DNA of 64,000 nt from an uncultured Lachnospiraceae bacterium (GCA_947627245.1 CANQVH010000001.1:1-64000); one strand, 5' to 3'; counted from the stretch's first letter, positions 7,696 to 17,076 are shown. Made by a program: numbers and translations. Notes: generated by a model not told the origin, from the letters alone.

Positions 7696-9159
7696 TCAGT
7701 TTTCTGTATGTATCCGCACAGCCTGCTCTGCTTCTGCCAGAAATGACAACGACCCGAATACCAAGATCACGTCGTCCGGTCCCGCCATCTGAAAGCTCCT
7801 GCGCACTGCTTCCGCAATGCTCTCTACAGCCTCGACCGACGGATTTACTCGGCTTACCGCTTTCGCCAGCTCCCGTGCAGGTAAAGCACGCGGGTTGTCC
7901 GGCGTCTCCACCGCGAAGATATGCTCCGCGAGTCCGGCTGTAATCTCTATGATTTTATCATACTCTTTGTCAGAAAACACGCCAAAGATATAATATTTTC
8001 TCTGTTTTGGAAAATATTCCTTGATCGACCGTCTCAAGACTTTCGCCGCGTCCGGATTATGCGCCCCGTCGATGATGACAAGCGGATCTCTGTGTATGAC
8101 GGAAAACCGCCCCTTCCACTCGGTTTTTCGAAAGCCCTCTCGCACCGCTTCATCGGATATGGTATAACCAGACTGCCGAAGGATGCCGATGCACTCCAAG
8201 GCAAGCGCCGCGTTCTCCCGTTGATGCGGACCGGCCAGCGCGATTAAAATGCGGCCAAACGGAGCATATACAAAACTCTGATAGCCGACCGGACATACAT
8301 AATCCCTTTCGCGTAATTCGCCCTTATTCCTGTCTATGTCACACCGGCTGTTCTCTGTCTGTCCACATATTTCCCCGAAAATATTCTCCCGCACATCTGT
8401 GATTTCCTCCGGTCGCGCAAACGCACACGGGCATCCCTTTGCAGCCGCCTCCTCGCGGATCACACGCTCCGCCTCCGGCTGCTGATGCGCCGATACCACC
8501 GGGACGCCCGGTTTCAGGATCCCTGCCTTATTCCAAGCAATCTCCGCCAACGTGTTTCCGAGGAACTCCATATGATCCATGCTGATCGAGGTCAGCACCG
8601 TCAGAACCGGCGTACGGATGATGTTTGTCGCGTCCAGCCTTCCTCCCATACCAACCTCCAGAAGCACCAGATCGCAGGCGCGCTTTTTGAAATACAGCAG
8701 GGAAATCGCAGTCTCCACCTCGAAGACAGTCGGGAGCTTCCTCCCCCGGCGTTCCATCTCCTCGTATGCCGCGACAGCCATCGACGCGCATTCGGCAAAG
8801 TCCTCTCTGCTGATATAGTCCGTCCCCAGCGATTCTTCCGGTCCGGCGCTTTTCTTCCTCTCCTGAATTTCACGATCCGCATCCCCGACAACGCGGCCCT
8901 CTCCAACCTGTATCCTCTCGCGATACGAGAACAGGGTCGGCGAGATATAGCGTCCGACCGTATATCCGGCCTCCCTCAGCACCGTATAGAGATACGCGAG
9001 CACAGAGCCCTTGCCGTTCGTTCCAGCGATGTGTATGAACTTCAGCTCATCCTGTGGATTGCCGAGAAGCTCCAGCAGGTTCGTGATCGTATCCAGACCA
9101 AGCTCATTGCCCTTCACCGACACGCGGTCAATAAAGGCCCTCGCCTCTGTATAATTCAT
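7696..9159 (-). CDS. folC: Folylpolyglutamate synthase/dihydrofolate synthase
   Basis: A 487-residue Mur-ligase-family enzyme that adds glutamate to folates, keeping them in the cell; many also make dihydrofolate. The ATP loop is HIAGTNGKGSV near residue 45, the second-domain motif is IIDGAHNPDAA, and SPTLFSYRERIQ is the folate region. It is longer than the usual 420-450 residues because of a segment around residues 270-305 rich in charged residues. GGAGG six bases upstream sets the start at 9159. It is 94 bases downstream of folT and is likely governed by the same riboswitch. Confidence 0.92.
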   Translation of the reverse strand: MNYTEARAFIDRVSVKGNELGLDTITNLLELLGNPQDELKFIHIAGTNGKGSVLAYLYTVLREAGYTVGRYISPTLFSYRERIQVGEGRVVGDADREIQERKKSAGPEESLGTDYISREDFAECASMAVAAYEEMERRGRKLPTVFEVETAISLLYFKKRACDLVLLEVGMGGRLDATNIIRTPVLTVLTSISMDHMEFLGNTLAEIAWNKAGILKPGVPVVSAHQQPEAERVIREEAAAKGCPCAFARPEEITDVRENIFGEICGQTENSRCDIDRNKGELRERDYVCPVGYQSFVYAPFGRILIALAGPHQRENAALALECIGILRQSGYTISDEAVREGFRKTEWKGRFSVIHRDPLVIIDGAHNPDAAKVLRRSIKEYFPKQRKYYIFGVFSDKEYDKIIEITAGLAEHIFAVETPDNPRALPARELAKAVSRVNPSVEAVESIAEAVRRSFQMAGPDDVILVFGSLSFLAEAEQAVRIHTEN

Positions 9160-9253
9160 AAGATGCCTCCACTCATTGTACGAAAACAGGGCGCCGCAGA
9201 TCACTGCAGTGCCCCGTCCTTTGCTCCGTGGGGAATCTACAGAGCAGAAATAT

Positions 9254-9820
9254 TCACGCCTTCGCGGTATCCTCCACCTGCCGCGCCGTCACGCTATGTA
9301 CCAGATGCGTCACCGGACTCAGGTAAAGAAGACTTACCAGCACACAGTAGACCGGCGTCATCAGCGCCCACTGTGCGAGACGTCCCGGCATAATCGCGTA
9401 GAAACTGAATCCGTTCATCAGCACCAGCCCCGCCGTCGTGAAGACCAGCGTGGACAATACAGACGTGATCACCGTCGCGATGCAGATGAAAACGATCTTG
9501 CGCACGCGTGTCCCCGAAATCAACGGACGGAACAGCGCCGGAATGATGCCCCAGAGCATCGCCGCGATCGTAATCAGCGGATTGACTGCATAGCCCTTCA
9601 GCAGACAACCGAGCAAGTCCGCCACGAGCCCGCATACGGCACCACCCAGAGGACCGAACCAAAGTCCGGCCAGCACCGTGCATACACTGCCGATCGTGAT
9701 ACGGTACGAACCGCCAAGGTCAATCACGACCAGACGCGTCAGCACAATGTGCAGCGCGACCAGAAAGCCGAGGAAAACAAGTGTACGAGTGTCCCAGATT
9801 GTCTTTTTGTTTTTCTGCAT
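9254..9820 (-). CDS. folT: ECF transporter folate-binding S component
   Basis: A 188-residue, very hydrophobic protein with about six membrane helices. The segment LTRLVVIDLGGSYRITIGS and the following VLAGLWFGPLGGAVCGLVAD fit the FolT family of energy-coupling-factor S components, which capture folate and share the EcfAA'T energising module encoded elsewhere. GGAGGTG seven bases before the ATG fixes the start at 9820. The THF riboswitch upstream and folC downstream support folate as substrate. Confidence 0.88.
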   Translation of the reverse strand: MQKNKKTIWDTRTLVFLGFLVALHIVLTRLVVIDLGGSYRITIGSVCTVLAGLWFGPLGGAVCGLVADLLGCLLKGYAVNPLITIAAMLWGIIPALFRPLISGTRVRKIVFICIATVITSVLSTLVFTTAGLVLMNGFSFYAIMPGRLAQWALMTPVYCVLVSLLYLSPVTHLVHSVTARQVEDTAKA

Positions 9821-9826
9821 AACAAA

Positions 9827-9899
9827 ACACCTCCACAATGTGAGATAAGTGAATGAGTTAATAAATAATATTCCCTCCACATTATGAGGTGTCCTCATA
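9827..9899 (-). promoter_or_regulatory. Expression platform of the THF riboswitch (RBS sequestration)
   Basis: The folT ribosome site GGAGGTG (9834-9828) lies in CACATTGTGGAGGTGT (9842-9827). Upstream on the same RNA is ACACCTCATAATGTG (9892-9878), complementary to it in two blocks of 7 and 6 pairs, which would hide the ribosome site. The same ACACCTCATA can instead pair with TATGAGG in a perfect 7-bp hairpin (9883-9899) joined to the aptamer. The two structures exclude each other, giving a translational switch. Confidence 0.6.
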
Positions 9900-9901
9900 C
9901 T

Positions 9902-10005
9902 GTAGCAACGGGTGCGGAAAATGTATCGCAAACCCAATTTCTGACGGGCTTTTCGGTTCAGGGCGACTCCCCAGCCGCTGACAACTTAACGCACAAATTC
10001 CTACT
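9902..10005 (-). ncRNA. THF (tetrahydrofolate) riboswitch aptamer
   Basis: On the minus strand the leader of folT contains GTAGG...TTTGTGCGTTAAGT, matching the conserved 5' block of THF riboswitches (GCGUUAAGU), and ends in a conserved-looking GCACCCGTTGCTAC. The ends GUAG and CUAC can pair as P1. Length about 104 bases is right for the class. The gene it precedes, folT, is a known target. Identified by eye; a covariance-model search would settle it. Confidence 0.7.
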
Positions 10006-10027
10006 TCGCTATTATTTATTTAAGCTG

Positions 10028-10055
10028 ATTATAGCATATCGCATCTGTATTGCAA
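10028..10055 (-). promoter_or_regulatory. Promoter of folT-folC
   Basis: Minus-strand -35 TTGCAA (10055-10050), 16-base spacer, extended -10 TGCTATAAT (hexamer 10033-10028). Predicted start near 10021, just before the aptamer. On the plus strand of the same 397-base gap, TCGTCAGGATA occurs twice (10152-10162, 10168-10178) upstream of the 10218 gene; its role is unknown. Confidence 0.6.
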
Positions 10056-10217
10056 GCAGAAAATTCAAATACACATAATATATTTATTAAACCTTTATAA
10101 ATCCGAATCAGATTCCTCGTTTGGGAAACACTAAGATCATGCAAAATGAAATCGTCAGGATAAATTGTCGTCAGGATATGTTTGTCTGACTGAATTGATT
10201 TGTGAAAGGATTTTCTC

Positions 10218-10634
10218 ATGAAACCATCTATAAAATTCCCCTTAAAATACCCCATGGGATCTGATTTCATCCGCTGCGGCATGTACGGCTGGTGCATCGA
10301 AGTGCTCTGGACCGGCCTGCATTCTCTCGCCAGCCATGACCCGAAGCTGACAGGGACTTCGTCCCTGCGAATGTTCCCGATCTACGGTATGGCCTCCGTG
10401 ATCGGTCCGCTCTCCGCACACCTGAAACGCTTCGGAACTTTTTCGCGCGGGCTGATCTATATGCTCGGCATCTACGCCGTGGAATTCACCTCCGGCAGTT
10501 ATCTGAAGAAACACGGCTGCTGTCCATGGGACTACAGCGACTCGCCCTACCATGTGAACGGCGTCATCCGTCTCGACTATGCTCCCCTGTGGTTTTTGAC
10601 CGGATTATTTTACGAAAGAACGATGCAGACATAG
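10218..10634 (+). CDS. Small membrane protein, CmpB-like putative ABC permease family
   Basis: A 138-residue protein with about four hydrophobic segments. Visible motifs are GWCIEVLWTG, SLRMFPIYG, RGLIYMLGIYAVEF and CPWDYS...GVIRLDYAPLWF, a pattern I know from the family annotated as putative ABC transporter permease (PF06541). No ATPase or partner lies nearby, so a transport role is doubtful and the true function is unknown. AAGGA eight bases before the ATG supports the start. It is the only plus-strand gene of this stretch and is transcribed away from folT. Confidence 0.6.
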   Translation: MKPSIKFPLKYPMGSDFIRCGMYGWCIEVLWTGLHSLASHDPKLTGTSSLRMFPIYGMASVIGPLSAHLKRFGTFSRGLIYMLGIYAVEFTSGSYLKKHGCCPWDYSDSPYHVNGVIRLDYAPLWFLTGLFYERTMQT

Positions 10635-10755
10635 CTGTTCTCTACGAGTTGACGCAATGTCGCCGCTCGCTTTGTGTAAACAGCAGGCAACTCGGGTATG
10701 CTAATTCGCTTCGCAAAACCCAAGCTGCCTCTCGTATCACTTTCTTACAGACTCA

Positions 10756-12450
10756 TCAGCAAATGCTTTGTCCTGAACCGGCCATTTTCTCCGCCATTTC
10801 CGTCGCATCCCGGATGATACCCTCGTCGAAGCCCATCAGGGCAAGCAGGCGGATCGCATTGCGGGTCATCGCCCTGCCCTCGCGCAGCCGGTAATCAAAA
10901 CGGATCTCGTCGTCCGTGACCTCCTCCTCGAAGTGGCAGTTGCGGTAAATGTCTTCGAGAATCCACGTCAGCTCGATATCGTGCGTTGCCGCCATGCACA
11001 TCAGCTCCTTCCCTGCCATCCATTTCAGGATCTGCGAGGATGCGGAGACGCGCTCAACCGTGTTCGTACCGCGCAGCACTTCATCCACACAGCAAAGCAC
11101 CGGCGGTTTCTGCCCTGCGGTGTCCATAATTCGTTTGAGCGAGCGGATTTCGACCATGTAATAGCTCTCCTCGCTCATAATGTCGTCGCGCAGCGCCATC
11201 GACGTAAAGACGCGGAAATATCGTCCCTCGTATTCTTTCGCGAACACCGTATGGATCGTCTGCGCAAGGAGCGCCTGCAGCGCCGCAGTCTTCAGAAACG
11301 TGGATTTGCCGGACGCATTTGAACCCGTCAACAAAACGCACCGCTTCGTATCGATCGAGTTCGCGACCGGCTCATCGATCAGCGGATGATACATCTCCAC
11401 GGCGCGGAAACGAATTTCACCCTCCTCATGAAGCATCGGGATCGTATGCTCCGGATACAGGATTCTCGTCGACGCGACCGCGATCGCAGCCTCGATCTGC
11501 CCCATCTCCTCTACAAGAAATTCAAAGCCGGAAAGCTTCTTCGCGATCTCTTTCACCACCGCGTGAAACTGGATCAAATCGATATGGAGCAGATTGTTCA
11601 GATAGACGAACAGTAAGCTCTCGATCCCCGTGCCCTCGCCCGCGAGCAGCATCCACATATTTCGACGCAGCTTCCCGAACTCCCCGACATAAGATTTGAT
11701 CTCATCCTTTTGAAGCCCCGGCACGTCATACTTCACGATCCCCTCCGCCGCGCGCAGGATTTTTTCCATCGCGATGCAGGACGTAATGTACGGAGCCACC
11801 GGTCGTTTATATTTTTCATAAGTCCAGATGCTGAGAATCAGCGCGAACAGCAACAGAAGAATACCGGGTTGCGGAGCTGCAAGAAGCACTCCGACCGATC
11901 CGAGAAGCAGCGCAATCATCGCGTAGTGAAGCAGCGGGCTCCCGAGCCGCACCGACGCCAGATTGTAAATATAGTCGAAAATCGAACTCTTCCCGCTCCT
12001 GCCGAGCTTCGAAAAGAAATACTCCATCTCCTCGCGCTCCGCCGTGTGCGTCTGGAACCAAGAGACAAGCCGCTCGAATTTTTCCAGCGGCTCCTTCCTC
12101 ATCTGCGGGGTGCGCAGCAAATAATACAGATAACTCTCGCCCAAAAACGAGCGTGTATGATTCAGGCAGAGGAATACCCGATCCATGTCCAGATCATTCC
12201 ATGTGATATCGTCGATCTGGAAATCCTCCGTCTTACGGTTGACATAATAGCGTCCGATATTCTCAAATTCCGCCAGTCCATACTCCTGATCCGGAGCCTG
12301 TCCCCACTCCCGGCGGATCTTCCGCATCATGTCTCTGTGATTTTTCCATTTATAGTAAAAATACAGCGCGAGATATGCCACAAAAACGAAAAGCACCATG
12401 CCAAGCGCATTCAGAAGTGTATGCATATCATAATTCGCATATTCGCCCAT
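10756..12450 (-). CDS. Membrane-attached MutS-family ATPase
   Basis: About 564 residues. An N-terminal helix (residues 10-28) and a pair of hydrophobic helices near residues 180-215 place it in the membrane. The C-terminal third is a MutS-type ATPase: Walker A LTGSNASGKST, Walker B VLCCVDEVLRGTN, and TTHDIEL-like AATHDIELT. Mismatch-recognition domains are absent. Such MutS-like membrane proteins are common in Clostridia with no fixed role; they are not MutS or MutS2. AGGAG lies ten bases before the ATG at 12450 or four before a GTG at 12456, so the start is uncertain by two codons. Confidence 0.8.
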   Translation of the reverse strand: MGEYANYDMHTLLNALGMVLFVFVAYLALYFYYKWKNHRDMMRKIRREWGQAPDQEYGLAEFENIGRYYVNRKTEDFQIDDITWNDLDMDRVFLCLNHTRSFLGESYLYYLLRTPQMRKEPLEKFERLVSWFQTHTAEREEMEYFFSKLGRSGKSSIFDYIYNLASVRLGSPLLHYAMIALLLGSVGVLLAAPQPGILLLLFALILSIWTYEKYKRPVAPYITSCIAMEKILRAAEGIVKYDVPGLQKDEIKSYVGEFGKLRRNMWMLLAGEGTGIESLLFVYLNNLLHIDLIQFHAVVKEIAKKLSGFEFLVEEMGQIEAAIAVASTRILYPEHTIPMLHEEGEIRFRAVEMYHPLIDEPVANSIDTKRCVLLTGSNASGKSTFLKTAALQALLAQTIHTVFAKEYEGRYFRVFTSMALRDDIMSEESYYMVEIRSLKRIMDTAGQKPPVLCCVDEVLRGTNTVERVSASSQILKWMAGKELMCMAATHDIELTWILEDIYRNCHFEEEVTDDEIRFDYRLREGRAMTRNAIRLLALMGFDEGIIRDATEMAEKMAGSGQSIC

Positions 12451-12547
12451 CTGCACAATTCTCCTGTAAAATATACTCTGATCTTTATACTGCTTTATCT
12501 GCCATAAACGTCTGCCCGACTCAAACCGCCGGACTTATTCCACGCCC

Positions 12548-15190
12548 TCACAGATACGTCCGCATCATCTGATAGAGCTGCTCGATCTGGAACGGCTTCG
12601 CAAGGTGATCGTTCATGCCCGCGTCGAGCGCCGCCTGCCTGTCCTCCTCGAACGCGTTCGCCGTCATCGCGATGATCGGGATCTGAGAATAGGCCGGATC
12701 GTCCATTTTCCGGATCTCCCGCGCCGCCTGATAACCGTCCATGATCGGCATCATGATATCCATCAGCACAAGATCGACATAGCCCGGCTTCATCTTTCGG
12801 ATAAAATCAACCGCTTCTTTTCCGTTCTCCGCAGTCTCGACCTCAAGCCCTGCTTCCTCAAGAATCGCGACGGCGATCTCCCGGTTCAGCTCTACGTCGT
12901 CGACCAGAAGCACACGCTTCCCTTTAAACTCGTCCGGATCGATCTCCTGCTCAACCTCCGCGCCGACAATGTCCCCGGCATTCTGCAGGATACTGTAAAG
13001 CTCAGACAAGAACAGCGGCTTCGCGCAGAACGCGGTGACGCCCGCCTCCCTCGCCTCTTTCTCGATCTCGCTCCAGTCGTAAGCCGTGAGAATGATAATC
13101 GGCACCTGATCGCCGATCTCCCCTCGGATCCTGCGCACGACCTCCACGCCGTTCATATCCGGCATCAGCCAGTCGATGATATACACCTTGAACGGATCGT
13201 TCTGTTCCGTCGCGTATTTCGCGCGGTAAACCGCTTCCTTGCCGGAGGTCGTCCACTCGGGCCGCATGCCAATAATCCGCAGCATCTTTTCCACACTGGT
13301 GCAACTGTCCATGCTGTCGTCTGCGATGAGCGCCCGGAAGCCCTCCAGATCCTTGATCACCGTGATCTTCTGCTCCTGTCCCGTCGTGCGGAACCGCAGT
13401 GATACGGTAAACTCGGAGCCCTCGCCCAGCTTGCTCTTCACCGTGATCGTACCGTTCATCATGTCGACAATATTCTTCGTGATCGCCATGCCAAGCCCGG
13501 TGCCCTGAATCCCGCTGACCGTAGAGTTCTCCTCTCGGGTGAACGGCTCGAAAATCTTTTGCCGGAATTCCTCGCTCATGCCGATTCCGGTGTCCTTGAC
13601 GACAAAATCATAATCCGCAAATCCCTCCGGCGCGTGCGGCTTCTCGACAACACGCAGTCCGACCGTTCCACCCGGCTTTGTAAATTTCATCGCGTTGGAC
13701 ATGATGTTGAGCAGCACCTGATTTAATCGCAGCTTATCACAGATAATGCCCTCGTGCTCCACATCCACGGTGTCAATATAAAAGTCAAGACGCTTCGCCT
13801 TGATATCGGTCTGAAGAATGTTTCTGAGATCGTGAATGATCGAGGGCAGGAAGCATTCTCTCTCCTCGATCCGCACCTTTCCGCTCTCGATGCGGCTCAT
13901 ATCCAGCACGTCGTTGATCAACGAAAGCAAATGTTCACTGGAAACCATGATTTTCCCCAGATAATCCCGGACGGTCTCCTTCTCATCCAGATGCGTGACC
14001 GCGAGCGAGGTGAATCCAATAATCGCGTTCATCGGCGTCCGTATGTCGTGGGACATATTGTTCAAAAACGTCGTCTTCGCCTGATTCGCGTACTGCGCCG
14101 CGAGATAGGCGTCCTCGGCGGCCTGCTTCGCCTGCGTAAGCTGTCCGTTCAGTTCATGCAGCTCCTCCCGTGATTTCTTCTCCGCGCGCAGCTCGGCAAG
14201 GGAGCGGTTCGCCCTGCTTGCAAAAAGCAACACGAGCGCAAGCGCGAAAAAGAGCAGCGTCGCTGAAACCCCCGCCATGCGGATCACAGAATTCACCACC
14301 GCCACAGTCCCCTGCGCAACCTGATCCGCCGGATTGATGTACATGACGCCCCAGTCAATGTGATCCATCTGCCGGATCGCGTAGAAGCAATCCCGCCCGT
14401 CCACCTTGATATGCGACAGCGTCAGCCCGGTCTCGTTCAGTCTGTCGAGAACCGCCTCGAAATCCAGATTCTGTTCCTCAGACAGCTTCCGGAACACATT
14501 GTACACATTATATCCCTCGACAATATCCTCGGAATCCGTATCATCCACGAAGAGCTTGGAGCCGTCCTTGCTCAAGATATAGGTACTATTGTTTCCGGAA
14601 TATGAGGAGCTCCGAAACAGACTGCCGATCGTATCCATCGGTACGCTGATTCCAGCGAAGAGAATATTTCTCCGGGCGTTTCCGTCCGTGAGCGCGACCG
14701 GCGCGTTCAACTGATAGATAAACATTGCGTCGTTCTGCGGCTTTGTCTTGTCGTCATTGATGAAGCTCACCTGTTCCCCGCAGTCGATGAGCGGCTCCAC
14801 ATTGCTCAGGATCCCGCCCATTCCGGCGCTTGTGTACGGTCTTCCGTCCTCATCGATCAGGATCGCGCTTACCTTTTCCTCCCCGAAGCGGCGCAGCCTG
14901 TCTTCTCTTTGCAAGAAGGAAATCGCGCTGTCCACGGTCGGCACGTTCTCATCAAGAAACCGGTCCATGATCTCGACCGCATCATCCCAGTATTGGCTGA
15001 TCTTCCACTCCGTTCCGTCAAAAATCTGGGCTGTAATCTCAGAAAGCTGATTCATCCGCTCCTCATAAACCATCGCGCTGAGACGCGTGCGGACAAGACG
15101 TACCATCAGCAGGCCGAACAGACCTGCCAGCAGAAACGCGGCCACGATCCCAAGAACAATATTCAGCTTTCTCTTTTTCTTCCGCTCCAT
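12548..15190 (-). CDS. Hybrid sensor histidine kinase with two receiver domains
   Basis: An 880-residue membrane sensor. Helix at residues 10-32, an extracellular dCache-like domain to about residue 300, a second helix near 310-330, a coiled coil, then HisKA with NMSHDIRTPMNAIIGF (phosphorylated His), HATPase_c with KDTGIGMS and GTGLGMAI, and two receivers: the first with Asp in YIIDWLMPDMNG, the second with Asp in LVLMDIMMPIMDG. No output domain or separate regulator is next to it. GGAG nine bases upstream supports the start. It follows the solute-binding protein gene by about 107 bases, suggesting that protein as its ligand-binding partner. Confidence 0.92.
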   Translation of the reverse strand: MERKKKRKLNIVLGIVAAFLLAGLFGLLMVRLVRTRLSAMVYEERMNQLSEITAQIFDGTEWKISQYWDDAVEIMDRFLDENVPTVDSAISFLQREDRLRRFGEEKVSAILIDEDGRPYTSAGMGGILSNVEPLIDCGEQVSFINDDKTKPQNDAMFIYQLNAPVALTDGNARRNILFAGISVPMDTIGSLFRSSSYSGNNSTYILSKDGSKLFVDDTDSEDIVEGYNVYNVFRKLSEEQNLDFEAVLDRLNETGLTLSHIKVDGRDCFYAIRQMDHIDWGVMYINPADQVAQGTVAVVNSVIRMAGVSATLLFFALALVLLFASRANRSLAELRAEKKSREELHELNGQLTQAKQAAEDAYLAAQYANQAKTTFLNNMSHDIRTPMNAIIGFTSLAVTHLDEKETVRDYLGKIMVSSEHLLSLINDVLDMSRIESGKVRIEERECFLPSIIHDLRNILQTDIKAKRLDFYIDTVDVEHEGIICDKLRLNQVLLNIMSNAMKFTKPGGTVGLRVVEKPHAPEGFADYDFVVKDTGIGMSEEFRQKIFEPFTREENSTVSGIQGTGLGMAITKNIVDMMNGTITVKSKLGEGSEFTVSLRFRTTGQEQKITVIKDLEGFRALIADDSMDSCTSVEKMLRIIGMRPEWTTSGKEAVYRAKYATEQNDPFKVYIIDWLMPDMNGVEVVRRIRGEIGDQVPIIILTAYDWSEIEKEAREAGVTAFCAKPLFLSELYSILQNAGDIVGAEVEQEIDPDEFKGKRVLLVDDVELNREIAVAILEEAGLEVETAENGKEAVDFIRKMKPGYVDLVLMDIMMPIMDGYQAAREIRKMDDPAYSQIPIIAMTANAFEEDRQAALDAGMNDHLAKPFQIEQLYQMMRTYL

Positions 15191-15194
15191 CTAT

Positions 15195-15264
15195 GTATAC
15201 TCCGTCATCACTACCGGGCCAATTCCCCTGTATGCTCCGTCAATACTGCCGTCCAATTTCCTTA
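15195..15264. repeat. 35-bp imperfect tandem duplication between genes
   Basis: Two adjacent copies of about 35 bases (15195-15229 and 15230-15264), both starting GTAT-CTCCGTCA and ending CCAATT-CC, fill most of the gap between the solute-binding protein gene and the kinase gene. About three quarters of positions agree, with one single-base gap. Confidence 0.6.
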
Positions 15265-15297
15265 TATTCTTCGCTTGTGCTATCGCTTTCGTTGCCC

Positions 15298-17076
15298 TCA
15301 ATCCCAGTTCAGCAGCTCCTCGGACATCGGCGGATTCCCGCGGTCTTCAAAGAAATCCTTAAACGCCTGCAGCCCGCTGACACCGGAATCCATAATGTTT
15401 CCCACAGTCTTCATCTCCTCGTCCGCGCCGCAGACCACCACGGTATATTCCGTGTCATCCTCCAGAGCCGCGCCGCCCTTCGTGACAAGCACATAGGGGA
15501 ATACGGCGGTCTCGCCGTCTTTCTCCACCACATACCCTTTCTCCATATATTCATTTATCTGCTTTCCACTCAGCGTCACAGTCTGAATAGTACCGTTCCA
15601 TCCGGTAGGAAGCACGGACACAATCCTCTCATCCGTCAGCGGAAGCGGCATCATATAGCCGCAGATTCCGGCGCTGTCTTGGATCCTTCCGTCCGCCTGA
15701 AGCCTGTCGACAGAGATCAGCGCACAGTCCGCCCCAACAGCATCGCCGAAGATCCTGCCTGTCAGCATTGCCGTCTCTTCGCCGCTGTAGATCCGGTCGA
15801 CCTCTGAATAAGAGTACGCGCCGTTTTTAACAAAATTTCTGCAGAGCTCGTCCGTAAGGGCAAGGACGTCGTCCCCGGTACATTTTCCGTCAAGATAATC
15901 GAACGCCTTTCCTCCGATCTCAGCGAGAAAGCCTTCCCAACCCGTGTAGAGAAGCGGCGCCGACTGCCCCGCCTGCAAAAGCTCCATGCAGGGAGCCAGC
16001 GGATTATCCTCGTCGATCGTCCACCCGCGCAGGGAGGAAATACTGGTGCTGTTATAGTTGTTGAACGTGTTCTGCCCCTCAACGGTGGACAGCACCTCCA
16101 TGACATGCAGCGCGTCCTCCAGCTTCTGCTCGTTCCCGGGTTCGGCAAGCTTCGCGCTCAGGCCGAAATTCTTTGACATCATCGTGATGTACATGTTGTT
16201 CGTTCCGTCCATGGAGAGGTACGGCATCGGCGCATAGACGTCTCCCGTCCCATCCTCGTTCTGCGTCCAGCGATCCACGCCGCCGACCATAAACGCCGTA
16301 TTTCCCTCGGTGAAAACCTCGAAGCCTCGCCGTCCGTTCGTCGCCTCGCTGCCCTCCAGCATCCCGAGATCGATCCACTTCTGCATATAGTCCATCGCCT
16401 CGCCGAAGCCCTCCTCGGCCGTCGCGTTCCCACTCAGGAAATCTCTCTGCCACTTGACGCCCTTCAACGAGGTGAGATCGATCGTATCCGCGAGATTGCA
16501 GATATACTGGAAGCCCTGCCCCGCCGAATCGGTGTTGGTCGCCGCGAGATCCACGCCCGCCGCCTCGATCTCGGGCGCCAGCGCCTCAAGCTCCTCAAAG
16601 CTCTCCGGCACCTTCCAGCCGTGTTCTTCAAAAAGCGTCGCGTTGTAGGCCATCGAATACACAAAATAATTGCCCGGGAGCAGGTAAAGCCCTCCGTCCA
16701 CCTCTTGCTGGGCGAGCAGGTTCGGATCGTACAGATCCGTGAACACATAACTGGAAAGATCCAGAAGATTGGTCTTCATCTCCTCCGGATAATTGAGCCA
16801 TGCGAGCGTCGTGTTATAGATATCCGGCATCTCCCCGGTGATCATCTGGTCGCAGGTGAAACGCGACCAGTTTCTGCCGTTGTAAGGGCACACCTCCAGA
16901 TCGATCTCCGGGTAGCTCTCCTGAACCAGAGCCTCCAGCGCGTCGATCCCGGAGTTGTACGTGATCGTGAGCGGCTCGTGCTTCTCTTTACTGTCTTCCG
17001 CGGCTGCCGCGCCGGAAAAAACGCCTGTCAGAATCATCGCGCCGAGCAATGCGTATACAGTTTTTTTCATTCTCAT
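15298..17076 (-). CDS. Solute-binding protein fused to a 5'-nucleotidase C-terminal-like domain
   Basis: A 592-residue exported protein. The signal peptide (MRMKKTVYALLGAMILTGVF then SGAAAAE) has no lipobox. Residues about 30-420 are a family-1 extracellular solute-binding fold (sugar type), with DIYNTTLAWLNYPEEM and GNTAFMVGGVDRW. Residues about 423-585 resemble the 5'-nucleotidase C-terminal domain: GEETAMLTGRIFGDAVGADC, then VTLSGKQINEYMEKG. The metallophosphatase domain is missing, so no nucleotidase activity is expected. No permease or ATPase is adjacent; the downstream gene is a hybrid kinase, so a sensing role is likelier than uptake. AGAGGAG about seven bases upstream sets the start at 17076. 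Confidence 0.75.
   Translation of the reverse strand: MRMKKTVYALLGAMILTGVFSGAAAAEDSKEKHEPLTITYNSGIDALEALVQESYPEIDLEVCPYNGRNWSRFTCDQMITGEMPDIYNTTLAWLNYPEEMKTNLLDLSSYVFTDLYDPNLLAQQEVDGGLYLLPGNYFVYSMAYNATLFEEHGWKVPESFEELEALAPEIEAAGVDLAATNTDSAGQGFQYICNLADTIDLTSLKGVKWQRDFLSGNATAEEGFGEAMDYMQKWIDLGMLEGSEATNGRRGFEVFTEGNTAFMVGGVDRWTQNEDGTGDVYAPMPYLSMDGTNNMYITMMSKNFGLSAKLAEPGNEQKLEDALHVMEVLSTVEGQNTFNNYNSTSISSLRGWTIDEDNPLAPCMELLQAGQSAPLLYTGWEGFLAEIGGKAFDYLDGKCTGDDVLALTDELCRNFVKNGAYSYSEVDRIYSGEETAMLTGRIFGDAVGADCALISVDRLQADGRIQDSAGICGYMMPLPLTDERIVSVLPTGWNGTIQTVTLSGKQINEYMEKGYVVEKDGETAVFPYVLVTKGGAALEDDTEYTVVVCGADEEMKTVGNIMDSGVSGLQAFKDFFEDRGNPPMSEELLNWD

Noticed and set aside
10635-10755. Search for a terminator or small RNA between two convergent genes
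   Set aside because: No convincing hairpin with a T-run or conserved pattern was seen.
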